64,000 bases of DNA from assembly GCA_032160545.1 (NCBI GenBank), contig JAVHVN010000098.1:6603-70602 (forward strand). The letters are read 5' to 3'. Under the pieces are notes generated by a model, which made no database searches, had not been told where the DNA came from, and was given only the letters and a program-made list of their open reading frames with translations. The stretch comes from DATGFB01 sp032160545 (GTDB taxonomy: Bacteria; Actinomycetota; Actinomycetes; Mycobacteriales; Jatrophihabitantaceae). Below, one piece after another: positions 17,097 to 25,232 of the stretch (positions are counted from its first letter, which is position 1; the number at the start of each line of letters is the position of its first letter). Made by a program: the position numbers and the translations under genes.

Positions 17097-17753
17097 TCAT
17101 CCGGCGAAGCCCCCGCCCAGCGCGGTGAGGGCAGCGTCGAGGTAGACCGTGAGTTCGGCGTCGCCGCGCCTGACCCAGACATCGAAGGCTGCCCGGCAGG
17201 CGGCGAGGGTGCTGCGGCCGATCGCCAGCGGGATCAGCTCGTCCGCGGCCTCGCCGCGGCGCTGCGCCGCGAAGTCGCTCACCGCGCGCTCCCACGCGTC
17301 GTAGTGCTGCGTCGCGCTCGCCTGCAGTGCGGGCACCGAGCCGATCAGGTTGATGCGTGCGCGCAGTTCGGCGACGTCCTCGGGGCCGTAGTGGTTGACG
17401 CTCACGACGACCTCGCGGATAGCGGTCATGACGTCGGCGCGGGCCGGAACCCGGTCGAAAGCCGCGCGCAACTGCGTGACTTCGTCGTCGAACTGGTACC
17501 AGAGGATCTCGGACTTCGACTCGAAGTACCTGAAGAAGGTGCGGCGGCTGACACCGGCCTCCGATGCGATGTCCTCGACGGTCGTCTCGTCGAACCCGCG
17601 CTCGGTGAACAGCCGCAAGGAGATGACCTCGATCTCGCGGGCACTGGTGCCGCGGGGCCTTCCGCGCCGTCCGCCGGTGCCGGCGGCGAAGGGGACGGCC
17701 GCCGGCCCGGCTCTGCGCGGGGTGTTCACGGCCTGCATTCTGCCCTTGCCCAT
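17097..17753 (-). CDS. mftR: TetR-family regulator of the mycofactocin locus
   Basis: A 218-residue regulator. The N-terminal helix-turn-helix (about 35-80) reads TVEDIASEAGVSRRTFFRYF, closely matching mycofactocin-system TetR proteins. The rest is a helical ligand-binding domain. MftR represses mft genes in mycobacteria, and acyl-CoAs have been reported as its ligands there. It is divergent from mftA, with 62 bases between the starts that hold a 9-base palindrome. Its stop couples to the HMG-CoA-lyase-like gene, so the regulator may also govern acyl-CoA breakdown genes. Confidence 0.88.
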   Translation of the reverse strand: MGKGRMQAVNTPRRAGPAAVPFAAGTGGRRGRPRGTSAREIEVISLRLFTERGFDETTVEDIASEAGVSRRTFFRYFESKSEILWYQFDDEVTQLRAAFDRVPARADVMTAIREVVVSVNHYGPEDVAELRARINLIGSVPALQASATQHYDAWERAVSDFAAQRRGEAADELIPLAIGRSTLAACRAAFDVWVRRGDAELTVYLDAALTALGGGFAG

Positions 17754-17756
17754 TGA

Positions 17757-17775
17757 TTTTTGTCACTCAGTGTCG
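17757..17775. promoter_or_regulatory. Candidate MftR operator
   Basis: CACT-C-AGTG (17764-17772) is a perfect 9-base palindrome within GTCACTCAGTGTC in the gap between divergent mftR and mftA. It lies about 10 bases before the mftR start and 45 before mftA. The place fits an operator used for autoregulation and for control of mft genes. It has not been compared with a measured MftR site. Confidence 0.35.
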
Positions 17776-17815
17776 TTACGGTCGCGGGACACCCGCAGTG
17801 ACGTGAGGAGCAGGC

Positions 17816-17962
17816 ATGAGTGACGCGATCGAGGCCGTCGAGACCGTGAGTCCGGAAACCGTGGAGGCCGGCCAGACCGAGCAAGCCGGCGCCGACGAGG
17901 TGATCGTCGCTGACGTCCTCGTCGAGGAGGTCTCGATCGATGGCATGTGCGGTGTCTACTGA
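17816..17962 (+). CDS. mftA: Mycofactocin precursor peptide
   Basis: A 48-residue peptide beginning at ATG 17816 behind GAGGAG (17805-17810). It ends with VEEVSIDGMCGVY, the invariant tail of mycofactocin precursors. MftC decarboxylates and cross-links the terminal Val-Tyr, and MftE releases the resulting Val-Tyr-derived unit after cleavage behind Gly. The acidic leader (many Glu/Asp) is typical. The gene overlaps mftB by 23 bases. It is followed by the full set of maturation genes, so the call is secure despite the small size. Confidence 0.96.
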   Translation: MSDAIEAVETVSPETVEAGQTEQAGADEVIVADVLVEEVSIDGMCGVY

Positions 17963-18263
17963 ACCGAGCACGCCGGCCCCAACGACCGACGGGTTCGACG
18001 TCGACGCTGCGTGGCGGCTGCACCCGCAGGTCGCCATCCGTCCCGAGCGGTTCGGCGCGCTGCTGTACCACTTCGGGACCAGGCGGCTGTCCTTCGTGAA
18101 GAACCACGTGCTCCTCGACGTCGTCACGGCGCTCGGGCGGCAGGGATCCGCGCGCACGGCCTGTGCGGCCGCGGGTGTGTCGGAGGCCGAGCTGCCCGTG
18201 TACGTCACCGCCCTCGAGACGCTGGCCGCGTCGTCGATGATCTGCGAGAGGACCGCGCCGTGA
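17940..18263 (+). CDS. mftB: Mycofactocin precursor-binding chaperone
   Basis: A 107-residue protein of the PqqD-like RRE fold that binds the MftA leader and presents it to MftC. Typical features are WRLHPQVAIRPERFGALLYHF and the SFVKNHVLLDVV strand-helix unit. ATG 17940 lies inside mftA; GTG 17952 is another in-frame choice that would shorten the N terminus by four residues. Its stop overlaps the mftC GTG by four bases. Confidence 0.93.
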   Translation: MACAVSTEPSTPAPTTDGFDVDAAWRLHPQVAIRPERFGALLYHFGTRRLSFVKNHVLLDVVTALGRQGSARTACAAAGVSEAELPVYVTALETLAASSMICERTAP

Positions 18264-19480
18264 CCGTGCTCGCCCAGCGGGTCGGCCCGCTCGTCGAGGA
18301 GTTCGCCCTCGGGCTCGACGCGCCGATCTGCCTCACCTGGGAGCTGACGTACGCCTGCAACCTCGCGTGCGTGCACTGCCTGTCATCGTCCGGTCGTCGT
18401 GACCCCCGCGAGCTCTCGACCGAGGAGTGCAAGGCGGTCATCGACGAGCTCGAGCGGATGCAGGTCTTCTACGTGAACATCGGCGGCGGCGAGCCCACCG
18501 TGCGCGCCGACTTCTGGGAGCTGGTCGACTACGCGACCGCTCACTCCGTGGGCGTGAAGTTCTCCACCAACGGCGTCAAGATCACGCCCGAGGTCGCCTG
18601 CCGGCTCGCGGCCAGCGACTACGTCGACGTGCAGATCTCGCTCGACGGAGCCACCGCCGAGGTCAACGACGCGGTCCGCGGCGCCGGCTCCTACGACACC
18701 GCACGCCGCGCGATGCGCAACCTCGCCGACGCCGGCATGCGCGGATTCAAGATCTCGGTCGTCATGACGCGCCAGAACGTCGGCCAGCTCGATGCGTTCA
18801 AGGCCATCGCGGACGAGCACGATGCGCAGCTGCGCATCACCCGGCTTCGCCCGTCCGGCCGAGGGGCCGACACGTGGGACGAGCTGCATCCGACGGCCGA
18901 GCAGCAGCGCGAGCTTTACGACTGGCTCGTCGCACACGGCGAGGGGGTGCTCACCGGAGACTCGTTCTTCCACCTCGCGGCGTATGGCGAGGCCCTTCCC
19001 GGGCTGAACCTGTGTGGTGCCGGCCGGGTCGTGTGCCTCATCGATCCGGTGGGCGACGTCTACGCCTGTCCGTTCGCCATCCACGAGAACTTCCTCGCCG
19101 GCAACGTCCGTGACGACGGCGGGTTCACGGCTGTCTGGCGTGAGTCGGAACTGTTCGCCGACCTGCGCCGTCCGCAGACCGGGGGAGCGTGCCGGTCGTG
19201 CTCGGCCTTCGACTCCTGTCGGGGCGGCTGCATGGCCGCGAAGTTCTTCACCGGCCTGCCGCTGGACGGACCGGACCCCGAGTGCGTGAAGGGCCACGGC
19301 GCGGCCGCCTTGGCCGGCGTCGAGGCCGGCGCGGCCCCGCGGCCCTCGCTCGACCACTCGCACCGCGGCGCGCCACGGCGGCCGGTCCCGGTCCGGCTCG
19401 GCGTTCGCCCCGCGGGTGCGACGGCCACCGCGCCGTCCTGCGACGAGGACCCCCTCGCCGGTTTCCGGCCAGGACCCTGA
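18260..19480 (+). CDS. mftC: Mycofactocin radical SAM maturase
   Basis: A 406-residue radical SAM/SPASM protein starting at GTG 18260 (GTGA overlap with mftB). The SAM-binding 4Fe-4S motif is CNLACVHC (Cx3CxxC). The C-terminal SPASM cysteines appear in NLCGAGRVVCLIDPVGDVYAC and in CRSCSAFDSCRGGC, ligating auxiliary clusters. MftC oxidatively decarboxylates the MftA terminal tyrosine and forms the Val-Tyr C-C crosslink. About 60 Pro/Ala/Arg-rich residues follow the last cysteine, a longer tail than the family core needs and probably disordered. mftE follows after 17 bases. Confidence 0.96.
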   Translation: MTVLAQRVGPLVEEFALGLDAPICLTWELTYACNLACVHCLSSSGRRDPRELSTEECKAVIDELERMQVFYVNIGGGEPTVRADFWELVDYATAHSVGVKFSTNGVKITPEVACRLAASDYVDVQISLDGATAEVNDAVRGAGSYDTARRAMRNLADAGMRGFKISVVMTRQNVGQLDAFKAIADEHDAQLRITRLRPSGRGADTWDELHPTAEQQRELYDWLVAHGEGVLTGDSFFHLAAYGEALPGLNLCGAGRVVCLIDPVGDVYACPFAIHENFLAGNVRDDGGFTAVWRESELFADLRRPQTGGACRSCSAFDSCRGGCMAAKFFTGLPLDGPDPECVKGHGAAALAGVEAGAAPRPSLDHSHRGAPRRPVPVRLGVRPAGATATAPSCDEDPLAGFRPGP

Positions 19481-19497
19481 GCGAGCTGCGACACACC

Positions 19498-20187
19498 GTG
19501 CTCCGATCGCCCTCGCTGTCCGATCTGACCTACCCCGAGGTGGGCGCCTTCGCCGAGGCGGGTGGAGTCCTGGCCGTCCCGCTCGGCTCGACCGAGCAGC
19601 ACGGACCGCATCTGCCGCTGTCGACGGACAGTGATGTCGCCCTCGAGCTGTGCCGGCGGCTGGCGGCCGCTCGCTCGGACGTCGTGATCGCACCGCCGCT
19701 GCACTATGGCTCGAGTGGCGAGCACGCGGGCTTCGCCGGAACGCTCTCGATCGGTCAGGAGGCGCTCGAGCTGCTCGTGGTCGAGCTGGTGCGCTCGGCA
19801 ACCGACACCTTTTCGCGAGTCGTCCTGGTCTGCGCCCACGGCGGAAACGCGGCGGCTGTGAGCCGGGCCGTCCGGCAGTTGCGTGCCGAGTCCCGCGACG
19901 TGCTGCTCGTGATGCCGAACTGGGACGGCGATGCGCATGCCGGCCACGGGGAGACGTCGATGCAACTGGTGCTCTCACCGCAACGCGTCCGTATGGACCG
20001 TGCCGAGGCGGGTGCCACCGAGCCGCTGCGAGAGCTGATGCCGGCGCTCACGTCAGGCGGGGTGCGCGCGGTGGCGCCGAACGGGGTGCTCGGCGACCCC
20101 ACGGGCTCGTCGCCCGGGGCCGGGCAGCAGTTGCTCGACGAGCTCGCCGACGAGATGCAGCGGCGGGTGGACGCGTGGCTGAGGTGA
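19498..20187 (+). CDS. mftE: Mycofactocin creatininase-family peptidase
   Basis: A 229-residue enzyme from GTG 19498. The creatininase-fold metal ligands are visible in GSTEQHGPHLPLSTDSD (Glu, His, Asp), CAHGGN and GHGETSMQL. MftE hydrolyses the MftC-modified MftA to release the Val-Tyr-derived product that becomes premycofactocin. In the M. tuberculosis order mftD precedes mftE; here mftD is displaced to the end of the operon. Its stop overlaps the SDR gene start (GTGA). Confidence 0.93.
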   Translation: MLRSPSLSDLTYPEVGAFAEAGGVLAVPLGSTEQHGPHLPLSTDSDVALELCRRLAAARSDVVIAPPLHYGSSGEHAGFAGTLSIGQEALELLVVELVRSATDTFSRVVLVCAHGGNAAAVSRAVRQLRAESRDVLLVMPNWDGDAHAGHGETSMQLVLSPQRVRMDRAEAGATEPLRELMPALTSGGVRAVAPNGVLGDPTGSSPGAGQQLLDELADEMQRRVDAWLR

Positions 20188-20978
20188 ACGGCAGGGTCGC
20201 TGTCGTCACCGGAGCCGCGCGCGGAATCGGCGCGGCCACCGTCCTTCGCCTTGCCGCAGAAGGTTGGTCGGTCGTCGCCGTCGACTCGCTCACCGACGAT
20301 GGCGACCTGCCCTATCCGCTTGCCCGGCCGGCCGAGCTCGCGGCAGTGGTCGACGCGGCGGTTCGCGCGGGGGGTGTGGTGCACCCGATGCGGGCGGACG
20401 TTCGCGACCTCACGGCGCTCGGTGCCGCCGTCGACGAGGCGCTCGAGCGATTCGGTGGCCTGGACGCCGCCGTGGCGTGTGCCGCGGTGATCTCCGGCGG
20501 AGCCCCGCAATGGGAACTGCCTCTGCACTGGGAGCGGGCCGTCCTGGACGTCGATCTCGGCGGGGTGCTCAATCTCGCGCGGGTGGCGGTGCCCGCGCTG
20601 CTGAGGCGCCCCGCGCCTCGGTCCGGACGCTTCCTCGCTGTCGCGTCGGCGGCCGCGACCCGCGGCCTGCCGTTGCTCGCCGCCTATTGCGCCGCGAAGG
20701 CAGGCGTCGCCGGGTTCATCCGCTCGCTCGCGGTGGAACTCGGTGCGTCGGGGGTCACGGCGAACGCCGTCAGTCCGGGGTCGACGGCCACCGCGATGCT
20801 CGACGAGAGCGCGCGGCTCTACGGGCTTCCCGCGAGCGCCGCCTTCGCCGCTCAGCAACCCATCGGCCGGCTCATCGAGCCGGCCGAGGTGGCTGCCGTG
20901 CTGAGCTTTCTCGCCGGCCCGGAGTCGGGCGCCATGACCGGGGCCGTCGTGCCCGTGGACGGTGGGCTGGCGCTGTGA
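20184..20978 (+). CDS. Mycofactocin-associated short-chain dehydrogenase (SDR)
   Basis: A 264-residue SDR lying inside the mft operon between mftE and mftF. It has the nucleotide motif VVTGAARGIGAAT, the catalytic serine region SAAATRG and the YCAAK active-site Tyr/Lys. GTG 20184 overlaps the mftE stop; GTG 20175 is possible. Mycofactocin-linked SDRs are often nicotinoproteins with tightly held NAD(H) that needs mycofactocin for recycling, and insertions in the cofactor domain are typical of that group. Here a stretch after VVAVDSLTDDG (about residues 33-50) fits such an insertion. The substrate, probably an alcohol, is unknown. Confidence 0.85.
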   Translation: MNGRVAVVTGAARGIGAATVLRLAAEGWSVVAVDSLTDDGDLPYPLARPAELAAVVDAAVRAGGVVHPMRADVRDLTALGAAVDEALERFGGLDAAVACAAVISGGAPQWELPLHWERAVLDVDLGGVLNLARVAVPALLRRPAPRSGRFLAVASAAATRGLPLLAAYCAAKAGVAGFIRSLAVELGASGVTANAVSPGSTATAMLDESARLYGLPASAAFAAQQPIGRLIEPAEVAAVLSFLAGPESGAMTGAVVPVDGGLAL

Positions 20979-22432
20979 CCTCGACCGTGCGCGCCCTCCC
21001 AGCCGGATTTCGCGTGGTGCTCGACCGGAATACCCGACTTCTCGATCCCGGCACCCTGTTCGGAGGCGCTCCGGCGCGAGTGCTGCGACTGTCCGAGACC
21101 GGCCAGAACGCGCTCGCCGAGTTGTTGAGCGGGCCGGTCCGCACGCGGGCCGCCGGTGTGCTGGCGCGCCGGCTCACCGACGCGGGGCTCGCTGTCGCGG
21201 CGCCACCACGAGAGGCCTCGGCGGTGTCTGTGACGGTCGTGATCCCGGCGCGCGACCGGGCGCCACAGCTGGCGCGTTGCCTTCGCGCGCTGGGCGACCG
21301 GCACGCCGTGATCGTGGTGGACGACGGCTCGCAGGATCCGTCGGCGGTGGCTCGTGTCACCGCGGCCCACGGTGCCCGCCTCGTGCGCCGTGCCACCAAC
21401 GGCGGTCCCGCCGCAGCCCGCAACACCGCGATCCGGCTGGTCGAGACCGACGCCGTGGCCATGCTCGACAGCGACTGCGTGGCGCCGCCCGGCTGGATCG
21501 AGCAGCTCGCCGCGCACCTCGCCGACCCGCTCGTCGCGCTCGTGGCGCCGCGCATCCGTCCGCGGTTCGCGACTTCCGCGGTGGGCCGCTACGGCAGTCA
21601 CCGCAGCTGTCTCGATCTCGGCCCGGCCGCCGCCGCGGTCGCGCCGCGCACGAGGGTCGCCTACGTCCCCACGGCGGCGGTGATCGCCCGCCGCGCGGCG
21701 CTGCTCGACGTCGCGGTCGACGGCGCGGTGTTCGACGAGGCGCTGCGCTACGGGGAGGACGTCGATCTGGTGTGGCGCCTGCATGACGCTGGCTGGCGAA
21801 GCAGGTACGACCCGTCGGTCGTCGTGGCCCATGACGAACCCGAGTGCTGGCGGGCGCTCGTCACCCGCCGGTTCCGGTACGGGACCTCGGCGGCACCCCT
21901 TGCGTTGCGGCATCCCGCCCACACGGTTGCGCTCGTCCTGCCGCCGTGGCCGGCGATCGCCGTCGCTGGGCTGCTCGCCGGACGCCCGTCCCTCAGCGCT
22001 GCGGGGGCCACGGCGACCCTCGTGGCCGTGGGGCGGACGGTGCGCAGGGCGGGCCTGCCGGCGAACGCATCGCTGCACAGCACCGCACGCATCCTCGGCC
22101 AGACGTGGACGGGTACCGGCCGCTACGTCAGCCAGTTCGGCCTGCTCGTCGCCGCAGGTGCCGTCGTTGCCGGCGGGCGGCGCTCGTCGTCCTGGCAGGC
22201 GCGGCTGCGCCGGGGCGCCTGGCTCGGGTTGCTGCTTGCACCGATCGCGGCTGATCGGCGGCGCTGCCCCCCCGACCTGGACCCGATCCGCGGCGCCGTT
22301 GCCCAGCTCGCGGACGAGGCCGCGTATGGCGCCGGCGTGTGGGCCGGCTGCCTTCGGCACCGCTCGCTGCGGGCCCTGCGCCCCGCCGCCTTCCGTTCGG
22401 CCCGTAGTCCACGTCCCCGAGGAGTCACCTGA
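20975..22432 (+). CDS. mftF: Mycofactocin glycosyltransferase
   Basis: A 485-residue GT2-family enzyme from GTG 20975 (GTGA overlap with the SDR). An N-terminal domain of about 80 residues precedes the catalytic fold: VVIPARDRAPQL, IVVDDGSQDP, the DxD-type AMLDSDCVAPPGW and the acceptor-base region YGEDVDLVWRLHDAGW. C-terminal hydrophobic segments (about 300-400) suggest membrane association. MftF adds beta-1,4-glucose chains to the mycofactocin core. Its stop shares one base with the mftD start (TGATG). Confidence 0.93.
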   Translation: MTSTVRALPAGFRVVLDRNTRLLDPGTLFGGAPARVLRLSETGQNALAELLSGPVRTRAAGVLARRLTDAGLAVAAPPREASAVSVTVVIPARDRAPQLARCLRALGDRHAVIVVDDGSQDPSAVARVTAAHGARLVRRATNGGPAAARNTAIRLVETDAVAMLDSDCVAPPGWIEQLAAHLADPLVALVAPRIRPRFATSAVGRYGSHRSCLDLGPAAAAVAPRTRVAYVPTAAVIARRAALLDVAVDGAVFDEALRYGEDVDLVWRLHDAGWRSRYDPSVVVAHDEPECWRALVTRRFRYGTSAAPLALRHPAHTVALVLPPWPAIAVAGLLAGRPSLSAAGATATLVAVGRTVRRAGLPANASLHSTARILGQTWTGTGRYVSQFGLLVAAGAVVAGGRRSSSWQARLRRGAWLGLLLAPIAADRRRCPPDLDPIRGAVAQLADEAAYGAGVWAGCLRHRSLRALRPAAFRSARSPRPRGVT

Positions 22433-23607
22433 TGCCCGCCTGGTTCGAATCCGTCGCGGTTGCACAGGAGCGCGCGAAGAAGCGCCTGCCCAAGTCGGTC
22501 TATGCAGCCTTGATCGCGGGCGCCGAACGGGGCCAGACGCTCGCGGACAACCTCGCCGCCTTCACCGAGCTGCAGTTCGCTCCCCATGTCGCGGGCAACA
22601 GCGCCGAGCGCAGCCTCGAGACCACCGTGCTCGGCCAGCCGGTCTCGATGCCGGTCGTCATCTCGCCCACCGGCGTGCAGGCCGTCCACCCGGACGGCGA
22701 GGTAGCCGTCGCGCGTGCGGCCGCCGCGCGCGGAACCGCTGTCGGGCTGAGCTCGTTCGGCAGCAAGCCGGTCGAGGAGGTCGTCGCCGCCAACCCGCAG
22801 ACCTTCTTCCAGATCTACTGGGCCGGCAGCCGCGACGAGATCGCGGCTCGGGTCGACCGGGCCCGTTCGGCCGGATGCGTCGGCATGATCCTGACCTCGG
22901 ACTGGTCGTTCACGCACAGCCGCGACTGGGGCAGCCCTGCCATCCCGGACCGTATCGACTTCAAGACGATGGTGAGATACGCACCCGAGGCGATCACTCA
23001 TCCGCGATGGCTGGCCGCGTTCGCGCGCAGCAGGAGGATCCCTGACCTCACCGTCCCGAACATGGTGCCGAAGGGGACGCCGGGGCCGACCTTCTTCGGC
23101 GCGTACGGCAGCTGGATGCAGACCCCGCCACCGAGCTGGGACGACGTCGCGTGGCTGCGCGAACAATGGGGCGGGCCGTTCCTGCTCAAGGGCGTCACCC
23201 GCGTGGACGACGCGCGCCGGGCCGTGGACGCGGGAGTCACCGCGGTGTCGGTGTCCAACCACGGAGGCAACAACCTCGACGGGACGCCCGCGTCGATCCG
23301 TGCCCTGCCGGCGGTCGCCAACGCCGTCGGCGACCAGATCGAGGTGTTGCTGGACGGCGGAATCCGGCGCGGCAGCGATGTGGTGAAAGCGGTCGCGCTC
23401 GGAGCTCGCGCGGTGATGATCGGACGGGCCTACCTGTGGGGCTTGGCCGCCAACGGCCAAGCCGGGGTCGAGAACGTTCTCGACATCCTGCGCAATGGCA
23501 TCGACTCTGCACTGCTCGCCCTCGGGCGCTCGTCGGTGCACGAGCTGAGTGCAGCGGATCTCGTGGTGCCCGACGGATTCGCGCGCGCGCTCGGAACCCG
23601 TAGCTGA
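22432..23607 (+). CDS. mftD: Mycofactocin FMN-dependent dehydrogenase
   Basis: A 391-residue protein of the alpha-hydroxy-acid-oxidase/lactate-dehydrogenase FMN family. Landmarks are PVVISPTGVQAVHPDGE, VSNHGGNNLDGTP (catalytic His) and DGGIRRGSDVVKA with GARAVMIGRAY (FMN phosphate site). MftD oxidises the amine of the released intermediate to the alpha-keto lactam, creating the redox-active centre of premycofactocin. In many mycobacteria mftD lies between mftC and mftE; here it is the last gene of the operon. Confidence 0.93.
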   Translation: MPAWFESVAVAQERAKKRLPKSVYAALIAGAERGQTLADNLAAFTELQFAPHVAGNSAERSLETTVLGQPVSMPVVISPTGVQAVHPDGEVAVARAAAARGTAVGLSSFGSKPVEEVVAANPQTFFQIYWAGSRDEIAARVDRARSAGCVGMILTSDWSFTHSRDWGSPAIPDRIDFKTMVRYAPEAITHPRWLAAFARSRRIPDLTVPNMVPKGTPGPTFFGAYGSWMQTPPPSWDDVAWLREQWGGPFLLKGVTRVDDARRAVDAGVTAVSVSNHGGNNLDGTPASIRALPAVANAVGDQIEVLLDGGIRRGSDVVKAVALGARAVMIGRAYLWGLAANGQAGVENVLDILRNGIDSALLALGRSSVHELSAADLVVPDGFARALGTRS

Positions 23608-23654
23608 TTCCGGGCCAACCTCGGGCCGGATGAACGCGCTGCCACACTGGCGGC

Positions 23655-24428
23655 ATGGGGCGCGACGCGAAGAGCTGGCTCACGGACATGGACGGCGTGC
23701 TCATCCGCGAGGAACACGCGCTTCCCGGTGCGTCCGAGTTTCTCGCCCGCCTGGTGGACCAGCAGCGACCCTTCCTGGTCCTCACCAACAACTCGATCTT
23801 CACGCCGCGGGATCTCTCGGCGCGCCTCGCCCAGTCCGGCCTGCTGGTGCCCGAGGAGTCGATCTGGACCTCAGCCCTCGCGACGGCCACCTTTCTCTCC
23901 GATCAGCAGCCCTTCGGCTCGGCCTACGTGGTGGGCGAGGCCGGATTGACCACCGCGCTGCACGAGGTCGGGTACACGCTCACGGAGCGCAGCCCGGACT
24001 TCGTCGTCCTGGGTGAGACCCGTACGTACTCGTTCGAGGCGATTACCAAGGCGATCCGGTTGATCCTCGGCGGGGCGCGCTTCATCGCGACGAACCCGGA
24101 CGTCACCGGGCCGTCAACCGAGGGGCCGCTGCCCGCGACCGGTTCGGTGGCCGCGCTGATCACCGCCGCCACCGGCCACAAGCCGTACTTCGTCGGCAAG
24201 CCGAACCCGATGATGTTCCGCAGTGCGCTCAACCGGATCGAGGCGCACTCCGAGACCACCATGATGGTCGGCGATCGCATGGACACCGATATCGTCGCCG
24301 GCATCGAGGCGGGGCTCGACACCATCCTCGTGCTGTCCGGTTCGACCCGGCAGTCCGACATCGTTCGTTACCCGTACCGTCCCGGGCGGGTGCTCGACTC
24401 GATCGAGCAGGCGATCGAGCTGGTCTGA
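23655..24428 (+). CDS. HAD-family (NagD-like) phosphatase
   Basis: A 257-residue HAD hydrolase of the IIA (NagD/p-nitrophenyl phosphatase) type: motif I WLTDMDGVL, motif II LTNNS, motif III lysine in GKPNPMMF and motif IV GDRMDTDI. Enzymes of this family dephosphorylate nucleotides and sugar phosphates. It follows mftD by 47 bases on the same strand and could be read through from the mft operon, but it is not a recognised mycofactocin gene. Confidence 0.85.
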   Translation: MGRDAKSWLTDMDGVLIREEHALPGASEFLARLVDQQRPFLVLTNNSIFTPRDLSARLAQSGLLVPEESIWTSALATATFLSDQQPFGSAYVVGEAGLTTALHEVGYTLTERSPDFVVLGETRTYSFEAITKAIRLILGGARFIATNPDVTGPSTEGPLPATGSVAALITAATGHKPYFVGKPNPMMFRSALNRIEAHSETTMMVGDRMDTDIVAGIEAGLDTILVLSGSTRQSDIVRYPYRPGRVLDSIEQAIELV

Positions 24429-24481
24429 GGGTCGCATCCGTGTCGGTCCGGTTTGCTCTCCCGCCGGCCGGTTGGTACCTG

Positions 24482-24495
24482 TAGAACAGGTTCTC
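24482..24495. promoter_or_regulatory. KstR-like palindrome upstream of the NlpC/P60 gene
   Basis: TAGAACAGGTTCTC matches the KstR-type consensus TnnAACnnGTTnnA at all but the final base. It lies 20 bases before the GTG start of the downstream gene, next to its GGAGG ribosome site. Three further sites of this type occur at 39-41 kb. The regulator itself is not encoded in the window. Confidence 0.35.
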
Positions 24496-24514
24496 GTTCG
24501 GAGGTCCCGCACCC

Positions 24515-25186
24515 GTGTCGTCATCAGCGCCCGACCGGCAGTTCTCCGCCGGCGCGGTCATCGCTGCCGTGCTCGTCGTCGTGCTCGGCGTCGGTGTCGC
24601 GGTCGTCGCCGCCGCGCACGCGTTCGCGGGCGTCGACAACGCGGGGGGCTACGTCCGGTCGGAGGCGGTCGTCGCTGCGCAGCCCGCGAGCTACCGGGTC
24701 GTCCAGCGGGCGGTCACGACCGTGGCGCCGGCGCCGATCGGCAGGTGGACGGCCGAGCGCGGGCAGCAGATCGCCCAGCGCGCGCTGACGTGGCTGAACT
24801 GGCCCTACAGCTTTGCCGCGGGCAACCGGAACGGCCCGACGTACGGCGCCGCCGTGGACGCCGACTCACGCAATGACGCACACGTCTACGGGTTCGACTG
24901 TTCCGGCCTCACGATGTACGCGCTCGGACCGTGGCTCGAGCTCGTGCACGACGCAGCCTCGCAGTACAAGCAGGTGGGCTCGTTCCACCCGACCCTCGAC
25001 ACCCTTTACCCCGGCGACCTCGTCTTCTGGACGAAGGACGGCACGATCGGCGGCATCGGCCACGTCGCGATCTACGTCGGCGACGGCAACGTCGTGCAGG
25101 CGCCGCACAGCGGCTCGGTCGTGCAGGTCACGCCGATCTACGAGGTCGAGGCCGGCGAGATGGGAGCCACCCGCCCCCTCACCTAA
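24515..25186 (+). CDS. NlpC/P60-type cell-wall hydrolase with N-terminal anchor
   Basis: A 223-residue protein from GTG 24515 with GGAGG upstream. A hydrophobic segment at about 12-38 is a signal or anchor. The C-terminal NlpC/P60 domain has the catalytic cysteine in VYGFDCSGLTMYA and the catalytic histidine in GIGHVAIYVGDG, with PGDLVFW between them. Such enzymes cut peptides of peptidoglycan. An insertion (NRNGPTYGAAVDADSRNDAH) lies just before the nucleophile. It is a single gene with its own probable promoter. Confidence 0.85.
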   Translation: MSSSAPDRQFSAGAVIAAVLVVVLGVGVAVVAAAHAFAGVDNAGGYVRSEAVVAAQPASYRVVQRAVTTVAPAPIGRWTAERGQQIAQRALTWLNWPYSFAAGNRNGPTYGAAVDADSRNDAHVYGFDCSGLTMYALGPWLELVHDAASQYKQVGSFHPTLDTLYPGDLVFWTKDGTIGGIGHVAIYVGDGNVVQAPHSGSVVQVTPIYEVEAGEMGATRPLT

Positions 25187-25232
25187 CTGTCTGGCTCGCG
25201 CGGGCGCCATGATCGCCGTAGCGTCGGGCGCC

